From: Treponema vincentii F0403
Lineage (GTDB): Bacteria; Spirochaetota; Spirochaetia; Treponematales; Treponemataceae
DNA: 64,000 bases
NCBI RefSeq assembly: GCF_000412995.1
Contig: NZ_KE332512.1
Coordinates: forward strand, 760,919 to 824,918
Reading direction: 5' to 3'
Position 1 is the first letter of the stretch. Each line of letters opens with the position of its first letter. A program made the position numbers and the translations under genes. Positions 44,240 to 52,241 of this stretch are shown piece by piece. The notes under the pieces are model-generated. The model saw nothing but the letters and a program-made list of their open reading frames with translations. It did no database searches and was not told where the DNA came from.

Positions 44240-45128
44240 CCGCGTAGAGCTGCAAACTCACACCTCTGTTTTCCGCCCCGTACGCGGGCTCCGTCCTCTG
44301 CGGCGCATAAAGAGGGTCTCCCACAATGGGCAATCCGATAGAGGCCAGATGAGCGCGCACCTGATGGCGGTAGCCGCGGGAAAGGCGGCAGCGTACCCTA
44401 ATCGGAGCGGAAGCTGAAACATCAACAGGGGACGGCCTATCAGCCGAAGACGGCGGCATATCATCCGGCTGCCGCAATTTTTCAGCCGGAAGCCGCAGTT
44501 CTTCAACCGCTTCTATGACCGTTGTGTAGAGCCGCCCGTCTTTTTTATAATGCCGAGAGCTGGGAAAAACCGGAGCAACTTTCTTTGCGCCGGGGCCGAA
44601 ATTCCTAAACTGACTTTCCACTGCAGCTATCCGGTTAACGGCCGCACCGGGCAGGCACGGTTCTACAAAAGCGCAATAGGTTTTTATTATCTGCCCCGCT
44701 TCCTGCCGGGCTGCAAGAAAATCATATACCGCCTGATCTTTTGCAAAAAGCACGAGCCCCCGCGTATCCGTATCGAGCCGGTGCAGCAGACCCGCCTCAA
44801 TCGCCTTTTTACCGCACACCTGCCCTTCCCGGCTGTGCTGCCCAGCCGCCGGTATTTTAGGTTTATTGCCGGTCTGCATTTCTTGAATGCACTGTCCGTA
44901 TTCGGCGGACGGTCCCTGCGTATCATCGGCTTGGTCGGTTGCCCCTGCCTCAGCTCTGTGCAAAAACCAATACACCAGCGTCTGCCGTTCGTCCGTACGG
45001 AGCGGCGCAGTAGGCAGATACGGCGGCTTATACACAACCGCCCAACGAGCGGTTTCCCGTATCACACAGGGTTCCGTCCTATTATAATCGGCATTCGCCG
45101 CGAGAAACATTTCCATAAATTTTTTCAT
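44157..45128 (-). CDS. RluA-family pseudouridine synthase (first copy)
   Basis: A 323-residue enzyme converting uridine to pseudouridine in rRNA or tRNA. The catalytic motif is GLLHRLDTDTRGLVLFAKD, with the aspartate in HRLDTDT; RCRLSRGYRHQVRAHLASIGLPIVGDPLYA is the C-terminal signature. No S4 domain is visible, unlike the copy at 45454. A hydrophilic insertion of about 45 residues precedes the catalytic motif. The 3' end overlaps folC on the opposite strand by 83 bases; both reading frames are well supported there. Confidence 0.9.
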   Translation of the reverse strand: MKKFMEMFLAANADYNRTEPCVIRETARWAVVYKPPYLPTAPLRTDERQTLVYWFLHRAEAGATDQADDTQGPSAEYGQCIQEMQTGNKPKIPAAGQHSREGQVCGKKAIEAGLLHRLDTDTRGLVLFAKDQAVYDFLAARQEAGQIIKTYCAFVEPCLPGAAVNRIAAVESQFRNFGPGAKKVAPVFPSSRHYKKDGRLYTTVIEAVEELRLPAEKLRQPDDMPPSSADRPSPVDVSASAPIRVRCRLSRGYRHQVRAHLASIGLPIVGDPLYAPQRTEPAYGAENRGVSLQLYAVKLEFPDPENPRRNICVALPPPDKMNP

Positions 45129-45139
45129 ACAGCCTCCAC

Positions 45140-45352
45140 GGCAACCTCATCAGACATTTTGTGGGATATCCCCGCAGAATACAACCAGAACTGCCAAGGA
45201 TGGCAGTGTATCCATACAGCAGCGATGTTTTGTGCTCGCACAAAACTCGCCTTCAACTGTTGTACACGGATGTACAACGGTTGAAGATGGCTCAAATGGT
45301 CTCACAGTCTATTTATTCTGCGATTTTTTCTACATTATCTGGTGTGATTGCC
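45140..45352 (+). repeat. Structured intergenic repeat, copy D (213 bp, complete)
   Basis: Most of the 325-base gap 45129-45453. The outer arms (45140-45155 and 45338-45352) are the most decayed of the four copies. GCAGAATA pairs with TATTCTGC to form the second stem. Three hairpins follow in the same order as in copy B: 45190-45207, 45227-45246 (GTTTTGTG arms, as in B) and 45251-45286. Then comes the core, here GGCTCAAATGGTCTCACAG. In the first and third hairpins, bases that differ from copy B are matched by changes on the other arm. Confidence 0.85.
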
Positions 45353-45368
45353 TTTTTTAAGATAAAAT

Positions 45369-45396
45369 GCACGAAATTTTAAATAAAATTTCGTGC
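45369..45396. repeat. GTGCGAAATTTT-type hairpin, copy 3
   Basis: GCACGAAATTTT (45369-45380) pairs perfectly with 45385-45396 around a 4-base loop, 16 bases after copy D. It lies 3' of the rluD gene on the minus strand and could end that transcript. Confidence 0.65.
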
Positions 45397-45453
45397 AAAA
45401 GGAAGGCAATCGATTAAAATCTTTCTGATGCGGATACCTTAGTCATTACTTTG

Positions 45454-46419
45454 TTACATCTGTAGGAGGTGCAGGACGGTCTGGAATCTCCGAGGCAGCG
45501 GGGCGGTGAAAACCGTTTTTTCCCGTGTTGAAGGAAGCGCAACGCAGAGCCGGTACGCATGGAGCATCATCCCGTACGGTTTCCACTCCGCCTCTTTTTT
45601 CCCGTACAGCGGATCACCGACAATTGGGCAGCCGATAAAACGCGCGTGTAATCTAATTTGATGAGTTCTGCCGGTGTCGATTTTAAAAAGCACGAGCGCA
45701 TACCGCCCGTACACCCGCAGTACCTTATAGCGGGAGCGGGCATATTTTCCCTTAGCAAGATCGGCCGAGGCGGCGAAGCGGATACGGCTATGCTCATCGC
45801 GGAACACCGAAGTTTCAATAACACCGGTACGTTTTTCCGGCACCCCGTTTAAAATAGCCGCATAATATTTTTCCGTGCGCCGCATCTTAAACTCATCTTT
45901 TAAAAAAGCCTCCGCTGCGGCAGAACGGGCGGTAATCAGTACACCGGAAGTATCCTTATCAAGCCGGTGCACGATACCCGCACGCAGCAGATCCTCAAAG
46001 TTCCCCCTCCCCTGCTCCGCTTCGAGGAGGCCGGCAAACTCATCATGAATAGGCGAAGTGTGCAAGCGGTAATACGCCAGCGCCTGTACCAGCGTTCCCG
46101 TCCAATTGCCCGCCGCAGGATGCGTTACCATACCAACCCGTTTGTTTACTGCAATGACATCGTTATCCTCGTAAAGGATTTGAAGCGGAATGTGTTCGGG
46201 AATAAGAAAATCGGGGCTGGGATTGTTCCACATCAATTTGATGCGGTCGCCCGCTTGCACACTGCTTGAAAGTTTTGCCTGCCGCCCGTTGAGCTCCACG
46301 GATTGCATCCCTGTTTTAAGCCGTGAACGGGTCATATTGGGAAGAACGCTGCTGCAAAACGCATCGAGCCGCAGCTTGCCGGTACCGTCCGGCACTTTAA
46401 ACTCAAATATTTCAGTCAT
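45454..46419 (-). CDS. rluD: RluD-type pseudouridine synthase with S4 domain
   Basis: A 321-residue 23S rRNA pseudouridine synthase. The N-terminal S4 RNA-binding domain is LRLDAFCSSVLPNMTRSRLKTGMQSVELNGRQAKLSSSVQAGDRIKL; the catalytic motif GIVHRLDKDTSGVLITARS and the late KIDTGRTHQIRLHARFIGCPIVGDPLYG complete the RluD pattern. It is the last gene of the minus-strand operon from hflK and begins 2 bases after the preceding stop. The RluC/RluD distinction is not certain from sequence alone. Confidence 0.9.
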   Translation of the reverse strand: MTEIFEFKVPDGTGKLRLDAFCSSVLPNMTRSRLKTGMQSVELNGRQAKLSSSVQAGDRIKLMWNNPSPDFLIPEHIPLQILYEDNDVIAVNKRVGMVTHPAAGNWTGTLVQALAYYRLHTSPIHDEFAGLLEAEQGRGNFEDLLRAGIVHRLDKDTSGVLITARSAAAEAFLKDEFKMRRTEKYYAAILNGVPEKRTGVIETSVFRDEHSRIRFAASADLAKGKYARSRYKVLRVYGRYALVLFKIDTGRTHQIRLHARFIGCPIVGDPLYGKKEAEWKPYGMMLHAYRLCVALPSTREKTVFTAPLPRRFQTVLHLLQM

Positions 46420-46420
46420 A

Positions 46421-47032
46421 CTACCGTGCTTCGGCAGTGCCGCTATCCTGCACCTGCACCGGCTCCGGTGCGGTGCTATTTTTAACCGGCGATGAAATCC
46501 CGCCGCTCAATCCGATAAACAGCATATCATTGATAGAAATCGGCGGCGCATCACCTTCAATCGGTACTGTTATCAGTGTAAATTGAATAGGATCTTCCGC
46601 AAAAGCATTTTCCCGTTCCAAGCGTTTTTTTTCTACAGAACGCCTAATAGCGCGGTATGTTATATCGATTAAGGCGATGGTTACCGATATGCCAGCCGCG
46701 GTGAGAAGCACTCCAAGCTGTTCTTTTTCGGTAAGCGCAACTGCTTTGTCAGCCTGTTTGAGCGGCCACGGATAATAGGCGGGGTCGTTGGGATGCTGTG
46801 CAGCACGAATCATATCGTAGCCCCAAAAAGACAACAGCGTAACAAAGGGTAACGCCCCGAAAGACAGTATTTCAAACCGTCTAAGCTCCCGCTGCCAAAG
46901 CGGAAACTCTGCTTTTGTATAGGGAACCGGCGTATGATCTTCTTTTTTTTCGTCCGCAACCAACGGCATCTGCACCGCAGCCATAATACACAGAACAAAA
47001 AACGCAATATAACGCAATCGTTTATTCATCAC
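46421..47032 (-). CDS. Hypothetical exported/membrane protein, 203 aa
   Basis: A 203-residue protein with a signal-like first helix (MMNKRLRYIAFFVLCIMAAVQMPLVA), then a hydrophobic segment (FEILSFGALPFVTLLSFWGYDMI) and another (LLTAAGISVTIALIDITYRAI), so probably inner-membrane with a periplasmic stretch between. The C-terminus (FTLITVPIEGDAPPISINDMLFIGLSGG) is a conserved-looking patch. No known domain. It overlaps rsmA by 11 bases and leads directly into rluD. Confidence 0.7.
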   Translation of the reverse strand: MMNKRLRYIAFFVLCIMAAVQMPLVADEKKEDHTPVPYTKAEFPLWQRELRRFEILSFGALPFVTLLSFWGYDMIRAAQHPNDPAYYPWPLKQADKAVALTEKEQLGVLLTAAGISVTIALIDITYRAIRRSVEKKRLERENAFAEDPIQFTLITVPIEGDAPPISINDMLFIGLSGGISSPVKNSTAPEPVQVQDSGTAEAR

Positions 47033-47885
47033 AGCCCGCCACTATATCGGATAATCGGATAAAATCATAGACCGTAAGAGACTCCGCGCGGTCAACGGGA
47101 TCGATTGAGGCCTCTTTCAGCAGTGCTTCCGCAGGGGGCGTCTTTTTTCCTCTTGCAGCAAGAAGCGTGCTTAAATTATTTTTTACCGTTTTGCGCCGCG
47201 CTCCAAATAGGCCGCGGACAAGGGTTAAAAAAAGACGTGCATCGCGTACCGGCTGAGGCGATCGTTTCTTTATAAAGCGAAGCGCACGGGATTCGACATT
47301 CGGCTTAGGCCAGAACGCGGCGGGAGCAATATCGCGGATCGGCGTTACATCGTAGGCCCATTGGCACAGCACCGAAAACGACGAATAATCTGCAGAGCCC
47401 GGAGCCGCGGTCATCCGGAGACCAACCTCTTTTTGCACGGTTATTACCATGCGGTTAAAAAAACACTCGGCTTCGATTGTCGCTGCGATAAGTTTTGCCG
47501 CAATATTGTACGGCAGATTCCCGAAAAAAGCATCCGGCGCTTGTCTATCGTATTCCGCTTTCCATGTTTTAAGCACGTCGCCTTCTATTAAATGAAATGA
47601 CTGATGGGAGCCGAAATAGGATGTTAAAAGCTGTACGAAGCCGCGGTCGATTTCGAACACGGTTACATCGGCGCCTGTCTCCAACAGCAGCGACGTCATC
47701 GAGCCGAGCCCCGGCCCCACTTCCCACACGCTATTCCCGGCAGAAAGGCCGAGCGCGGAAACGAGTTCCTGCCGTATATATGCGTTAATTAAAAAGTTTT
47801 GCCCGAACTTTTTCTGCATTCCGAACCCGTGTTCGTCAAGTACGACAGCAAGCGCGGAAGGAGCGTTATAGTCGGGAAGTTTCAT
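47022..47885 (-). CDS. rsmA: 16S rRNA (A1518/A1519) dimethyltransferase RsmA/KsgA
   Basis: A 287-residue SAM-dependent methyltransferase that dimethylates two adjacent adenosines in the 3' hairpin of 16S rRNA. Motifs: FGQNFLIN, VWEVGPGLGSMTSLLLETGADVTVFEIDRGF (SAM site), GNLPYNIAAKLIA (catalytic NLPY) and FWPKPNVESRALRF. A longer frame exists upstream, but ATG 47885 (MKLPDYNAPSAL) fits the family start and overlaps the thioesterase gene by 20 bases. rsmA inside an acyl-transfer operon is only a positional link. Confidence 0.95.
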   Translation of the reverse strand: MKLPDYNAPSALAVVLDEHGFGMQKKFGQNFLINAYIRQELVSALGLSAGNSVWEVGPGLGSMTSLLLETGADVTVFEIDRGFVQLLTSYFGSHQSFHLIEGDVLKTWKAEYDRQAPDAFFGNLPYNIAAKLIAATIEAECFFNRMVITVQKEVGLRMTAAPGSADYSSFSVLCQWAYDVTPIRDIAPAAFWPKPNVESRALRFIKKRSPQPVRDARLFLTLVRGLFGARRKTVKNNLSTLLAARGKKTPPAEALLKEASIDPVDRAESLTVYDFIRLSDIVAGCDE

Positions 47886-48762
47886 GTTCAACCTGAAGCG
47901 GCCGTGCCATCTTCCGTTCATCTGCCCATTCGCTACGGGCGCGGAACACCTCGCTGCCGTCGGAGGTTCGTACAATAGAATGAACACATACATTTTCTCC
48001 GCTGTAAAAGCAGCGGCAGCAGAGTTCGTCCCCATATTGTGCGGAAATTAAAAAATTGGTATCGAGGACACGGAGCAGCTTTCCTCTGCAAAAGTCCGCA
48101 TCCATAAACGACAGCGCCCATCGGATATAATTGAGATTATTGACATGACCGTTCATATCGATGTCCAAAAGCGACGGATGCAGCCGCTCTTCCCTGTCCC
48201 AATATTCGGGCAAGGGAATCTTTGCAAACACACGGCCTTCCAAATGATCTGCGCAAAACCCCAGCGAACCGAATATCGTCTCGTCAAGCACGGCAGGCTG
48301 ATTGGTTTGCGTATTCAGCACAAGCCAGCAGGTACTGCCGCGCACGCACAGAGCTCCATGCTGCCGCAGCGAATCTACCGTCCATTCCTCACCCTTCCGC
48401 TCTGCCGAATCGAAGTCGTCAAAAGCTGAAGATAACGAAGCTTTCTTTCCGCCCTCGGCATAGTAATAGGCAAAATCCCGAAAACAAAAAAGCCCCTTCG
48501 GCGGCTGCGCCCATGTTTGTAATGTCAGGCAATCGAGCCAGAGCGGATATTCATGTATTTCAAAATGCTGCTTAGAGATAACCCACGTTAATCCCTTTTT
48601 TTGCAGCTGCGGCATAAATATACCGGTAGAACTATAATGATTAGCCGCCAAATCTTGCGAAAGGGCTGCAAAGGAAAGAGGTGTACAGCGGTACTGCCCG
48701 TCGATGGCGGTAGTAGGCACCGTATATGGAATCGTGTATTTATTGTCGAGTATCATGGGCAT
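47866..48762 (-). CDS. Acyl-ACP thioesterase (FatA/FatB-like, hot-dog fold)
   Basis: About 298 residues with two hot-dog domains. It releases fatty acids from acyl carrier protein. The N-domain has YTVPTTAIDGQYRCTPLSFAALSQDLAANHY and GLTWVISKQHFEIHEYPLW; the C-domain has SLLDIDMNGHVNNLNYIRWAL, the N-x-H pattern of the active site. The start is uncertain: ATG 48762 matches the family length, while an in-frame TTG at 48792 overlaps the upstream stop. It lies between the SGNH and rsmA genes, suggesting acyl groups are supplied to, or recovered from, the MBOAT/SGNH pair. Confidence 0.83.
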   Translation of the reverse strand: MPMILDNKYTIPYTVPTTAIDGQYRCTPLSFAALSQDLAANHYSSTGIFMPQLQKKGLTWVISKQHFEIHEYPLWLDCLTLQTWAQPPKGLFCFRDFAYYYAEGGKKASLSSAFDDFDSAERKGEEWTVDSLRQHGALCVRGSTCWLVLNTQTNQPAVLDETIFGSLGFCADHLEGRVFAKIPLPEYWDREERLHPSLLDIDMNGHVNNLNYIRWALSFMDADFCRGKLLRVLDTNFLISAQYGDELCCRCFYSGENVCVHSIVRTSDGSEVFRARSEWADERKMARPLQVEHETSRL

Positions 48763-48788
48763 CAGTGTAACCGCTTTTGGGCCGTTGT

Positions 48789-50021
48789 TCAATGAGAGAA
48801 AGTTGGTGTTTCAAACACGTAATCGCGGTGCAGGCGGAGGATAAACTCCTTCATTAAATACTCGCCCCCTTCGATGGTGTAGTGGATACCGTCGCTTTGC
48901 ATCAACGGTATCCACGCCTTACCTTCCGGCCGGATAGCCCCGATGTATCCCGTTCCGTACTGCTCAACAAAGCTTTTAAGCGAAATTTTTATCAGCTTTT
49001 TAGAATCGTATTCTTCAGCGATGGACGCATGCACCGCATTTAAGTATTGTATTTTTTCGTTATATGCGGCGTTCCGCACTACCGGTAAACCGAGCCAGTA
49101 GAGCCGCGGAACGGAAGCAAGCACGATGTCGAGGTGCGCTTTTACCATTTTACGGTATACTTCTTCCCATTCGGGCGTACCCGCCGTTAGGATGATGCCG
49201 TCGGTTGTCCACATATCCTGATAATCGTTCATACCTAAAAAGAGCACTGCCGCGTCAAAACGCTCTCCGTCTTTTTGCGCGGTAAGCAGCGCTTCCAGTT
49301 TTTGCGGCCAGTTATAATAATCGGAACGGAGAAAACCGGAAGAAGGAACGCTCAGCTCTTGCATAACGATAGAGGTGTCGGAGCCGAGCGCACGGGTCAT
49401 ACCGGCGGCGATACTGCGCATCTGGGAATCTCCGAAAAAGAATAAGCGCAAGGGTGTCTGCGCGGAATGAACGACCGGTAGAGCAACATCGCGGAGCGTT
49501 TCTTTAGAAATATGACCGAACAATTCCGCAGACAGACCGCCGCCGTTTAGATTGTCAGAAAAACCGGGCATCGATTCGGCATACCCTTGCTCGCCGGTTA
49601 CCGCATAATAAGCGGCAACATCGCTGTCGTATACTCCTTGGCGGTAAAAAAACGTATCCCATTCGCCACGGTTCTGCAGCCCCGCAGTCCGTATAAACGC
49701 ATTCCTCAGTACGGGAATAACGGCGGCGGTGGGAGAAGCTTCGGTAACGGAAACTGCCGGAGCGGTAAGCGCCGTATAAATATTTTTTAAGGAGGCGCTT
49801 TTAATGCCTTGCACCGGATGCGCCAGCCGTTGCCCTAAAAACGGAATCAGCACAAGAAGCGCCGCCGCCGCAAAAAAGAGACACTGATTGGGAGAGTACC
49901 GGCCGTTCCGCTCCTGTCCTCCGTTTGCGTTTTTATCATGTTGCCCTTGTTGCCTGTGTTGCTCTTGTTGTGTGTGCTGCGCTTGTTCAGTCGGTTCGCC
50001 TTGTTTATTGTTTTCAATCAT
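48789..50021 (-). CDS. DUF459 SGNH-hydrolase-like membrane protein
   Basis: A roughly 410-residue protein: a Gln/His-rich cytoplasmic tail (first 40 residues), one membrane helix (CLFFAAAALLVLIPFLG) and an extracytoplasmic SGNH domain. GDSQ (catalytic serine), LGMND and SDGIHYT (Asp/His) mark the DUF459 branch. SGNH partners of MBOAT acyltransferases, like AlgJ/X or DltD, take part in O-acylation of envelope polymers. ATG 50021 has GAGGAG 12 bases upstream; GTG 50030 is the alternative. The MBOAT gene precedes it by a short gap. Confidence 0.85.
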   Translation of the reverse strand: MIENNKQGEPTEQAQHTQQEQHRQQGQHDKNANGGQERNGRYSPNQCLFFAAAALLVLIPFLGQRLAHPVQGIKSASLKNIYTALTAPAVSVTEASPTAAVIPVLRNAFIRTAGLQNRGEWDTFFYRQGVYDSDVAAYYAVTGEQGYAESMPGFSDNLNGGGLSAELFGHISKETLRDVALPVVHSAQTPLRLFFFGDSQMRSIAAGMTRALGSDTSIVMQELSVPSSGFLRSDYYNWPQKLEALLTAQKDGERFDAAVLFLGMNDYQDMWTTDGIILTAGTPEWEEVYRKMVKAHLDIVLASVPRLYWLGLPVVRNAAYNEKIQYLNAVHASIAEEYDSKKLIKISLKSFVEQYGTGYIGAIRPEGKAWIPLMQSDGIHYTIEGGEYLMKEFILRLHRDYVFETPTFSH

Positions 50022-50038
50022 AGCCTGCACATACTCCT

Positions 50039-51508
50039 CTAAAACCCGAAGTAGATAAACGGAGCGACGCCGGAAGTGGACACGATATTGAGGGCGATAA
50101 AAAACAGCACAACGGCGGCAATCTTTACAACAAGCGGCAGCCGCACATAGCGGGCAAAATAGGTGCAGCGCGTCTCCTCGCTCGGTATTTGCAGCAAAAA
50201 GGCGGCGGCAAGCGGTACAAGGACAAACCAGTGCACCGTGCGGAGCGGCTGCGTGATATTTTTGAGCGACGTAACGTAGAGCGCAATTTCCCGCACGGTA
50301 TTTGCACGGAAAATAAGCCAGCTGATATTGATAAACGCAAAAACGCCGCCGAACCGAAGCATCCGTTTGAATGCAAGATTCCGGCCGGCAGCAGTGTTTA
50401 TAGCGGCGGCGCGGCGTTCTTTACCAAGAACGGCGACAACCCGCTCTGCGGCGCAGGCAATGCCCTGGAGCAGCCCCCACAGCACAAAGGGAATGGAGCC
50501 GCCGTGCCACACCCCCGCGATGAGCATTGTCCCGACCAGCGCAATCACCGTGCGGACTAAACCGTAGCGTGAGCCGCCGAAGGAGAAGTACACATAATCG
50601 CGCAGCCACGACGAAAAGCTGATATGCCAGCGCCGCCAAAACTCACTCACCGATTGGGACAGATACGGCCGGTTAAAGTTCTGCGGCGCTTCAAAACCGA
50701 GCAAAAGCCCGATGCCGATTGCCATATCGCTGTAACCGGAAAAGTCGCAGTAGATGACAAACGTGTATGACACAAGCCCAACGAGCAGTTCAAGGGTATT
50801 GCACTGTGCCGGATTCGCAAATACGGGATCGACGGCAAGCACGGAAAGAAAGGTTGCCAAAACCATTTTTTTATACAGCCCCGATACAATCAGCAAGACG
50901 CTGCGGTCAAAGTCTATCGGTTTTTCCGCCTCCGCATCCCGCGTCAGGTTATCCGGCAAGGCGGTAAAAAAAGGTTCCGCCTGCACAATCGGGCCTGATG
51001 CCAGTTGCGGAAAAAACGAAATATAGAGCAGCAGTTCGATAAAAGATTTTGCCGGCCGCATTTTGCACAGATAAATATCGAAGATGTAGCTCATCGAGCG
51101 GAATGTATAGTACGAAATTCCCACCGGCAATAATAGAGAGTACCCCTGCAGCTGCAGCAACAGCGGCGTTTGGAGCTGCCCGTTAAAAAACGTGTAGTTT
51201 AAAAAGGAAGTAAAATCGTAAAAATATTTAAAAAATCCGAGAAAGAGAATGTGCAGTACGGTACCGGTCACCATCGTAACGGTACGGGGAATATAGTTTT
51301 TTTGGATTCCGAGCAAATAGCCGATAAGACCGGACAGCGCCGACACTCCGAACAACAACACGCAAAAGCGCCAATCCCAGCAGGCATAAAAAAAATAGCT
51401 TGCGCACGTAAGGAAAATAATCCGTTGTTTTTTCTGCCTGAATACATACCAGTACAGAAAAAAAACAACGAAAAAAAAGAGCGCGAACCGGAGTGTCGGA
51501 AACAGCAT
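50039..51508 (-). CDS. MBOAT family O-acyltransferase (AlgI/DltB type)
   Basis: A 489-residue inner-membrane protein with ten or more helices. Hallmarks are PVGISYYTFRSMSYIFDIY, FPQLASGPIVQAEPFF, WRRWHISFSSWLRDYVYFSFGGSR and MLIAGVWHGGSIPFVLWGLLQG with the conserved catalytic histidine. AlgI/DltB-like proteins move acyl groups across the membrane to outer polymers such as alginate or teichoic acid; the acceptor in a spirochaete is unknown. The SGNH partner follows at once, then the acyl-ACP thioesterase. Confidence 0.93.
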   Translation of the reverse strand: MLFPTLRFALFFFVVFFLYWYVFRQKKQRIIFLTCASYFFYACWDWRFCVLLFGVSALSGLIGYLLGIQKNYIPRTVTMVTGTVLHILFLGFFKYFYDFTSFLNYTFFNGQLQTPLLLQLQGYSLLLPVGISYYTFRSMSYIFDIYLCKMRPAKSFIELLLYISFFPQLASGPIVQAEPFFTALPDNLTRDAEAEKPIDFDRSVLLIVSGLYKKMVLATFLSVLAVDPVFANPAQCNTLELLVGLVSYTFVIYCDFSGYSDMAIGIGLLLGFEAPQNFNRPYLSQSVSEFWRRWHISFSSWLRDYVYFSFGGSRYGLVRTVIALVGTMLIAGVWHGGSIPFVLWGLLQGIACAAERVVAVLGKERRAAAINTAAGRNLAFKRMLRFGGVFAFINISWLIFRANTVREIALYVTSLKNITQPLRTVHWFVLVPLAAAFLLQIPSEETRCTYFARYVRLPLVVKIAAVVLFFIALNIVSTSGVAPFIYFGF

Positions 51509-51520
51509 CGCTCAATGGAT

Positions 51521-52144
51521 TTAAGGAAGCGTTGCCGGTTTGTTTGCCATCTTACGCTGAATATCGGCAGCGCGGTTAGCCGGCATCAGCGAGAACCAGT
51601 ATGCAACGGAAGACGTTTTGTTTGCCTTTTTGGCAATCGCTTCCACTGCCCGCAGTACATCGATAATATCTTGATCATCCATTTGCAGTAAGTTGGCGAC
51701 CGCCTTCTCAGGCTGCATACCGTTGATATACCGCGCAATCTGATCGATATTCGCTTCCCGCATATCCCGTTCCGCCATCCTCTGTTCAAAGGATTTTTCT
51801 TTTTCTTCTATAATAGAGAGTCGATCATCAAGCTCCTGCGATACCTGCGCCGCTTCTTTTTCGCGAGCGGTAACATCAGCTTCTTTTTTATCGAGCTCCT
51901 GCGAGCGGACATCCAGCGCAATCAGCCGTTTAGCATACCGGTCGGCATCTAAATCTGCATCCGCATCAGCCGGAGAAGCGACACCGGCAGGCGTCTTTAA
52001 TCCGAACAACGAGTATACCGGTGAAAAAACTCCCCGTGCATTGATTAAGCCGAGATAGCTGAACCAAAAAAGTCCGCCGAAAACCAATATAATAATCAAT
52101 AAAAGCAATACTATTACTCGTCCAAAAGAACCTCTACGTCTCAC
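51521..52144 (-). CDS. FlbB/MotE-like membrane-anchored coiled-coil protein
   Basis: A 207-residue protein with one N-terminal membrane helix (RVIVLLLLIIILVFGGLFWF), a long charged coiled coil (about residues 80-130, ELDKKEADVTAREKEAAQVSQELDDRLSIIEEKEKSFEQRMAERD) and a MotE-like tail (IARYINGMQPEKAVANLLQMDDQDIIDVLRAVEAIAKKANKTSSVAYWFSLMPANRAADI). This is the layout of the spirochaete flagellar collar protein FlbB. GTG 52144, 5 bases after GGGAGGA, is the likely start. It is placed between hflC and the MBOAT gene rather than in a flagellar operon, so the assignment is tentative. Confidence 0.6.
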   Translation of the reverse strand: MRRRGSFGRVIVLLLLIIILVFGGLFWFSYLGLINARGVFSPVYSLFGLKTPAGVASPADADADLDADRYAKRLIALDVRSQELDKKEADVTAREKEAAQVSQELDDRLSIIEEKEKSFEQRMAERDMREANIDQIARYINGMQPEKAVANLLQMDDQDIIDVLRAVEAIAKKANKTSSVAYWFSLMPANRAADIQRKMANKPATLP

Positions 52145-52241
52145 CGGAGTCCTCCCTGCATATTTCAGTATCGGTAAAAATCTCAACAAATATTAGGACA
52201 TCTCTAAAAAGCATTTTTTTAAAGCGCCCTATCAGTGCTCG

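Noticed and set aside
44550-45284. 244-codon open frame on the plus strand opposite the first pseudouridine synthase
   Set aside because: It runs antisense to the catalytic region of a clear RluA-family gene and into repeat copy D; composition is typical of a shadow frame.
49930-50000. CRISPR-like or tandem repeat from the TTGT/TGCT-rich stretch
   Set aside because: It is low-complexity coding sequence for the Gln/His-rich N-terminus of the SGNH protein, without regular spacers.
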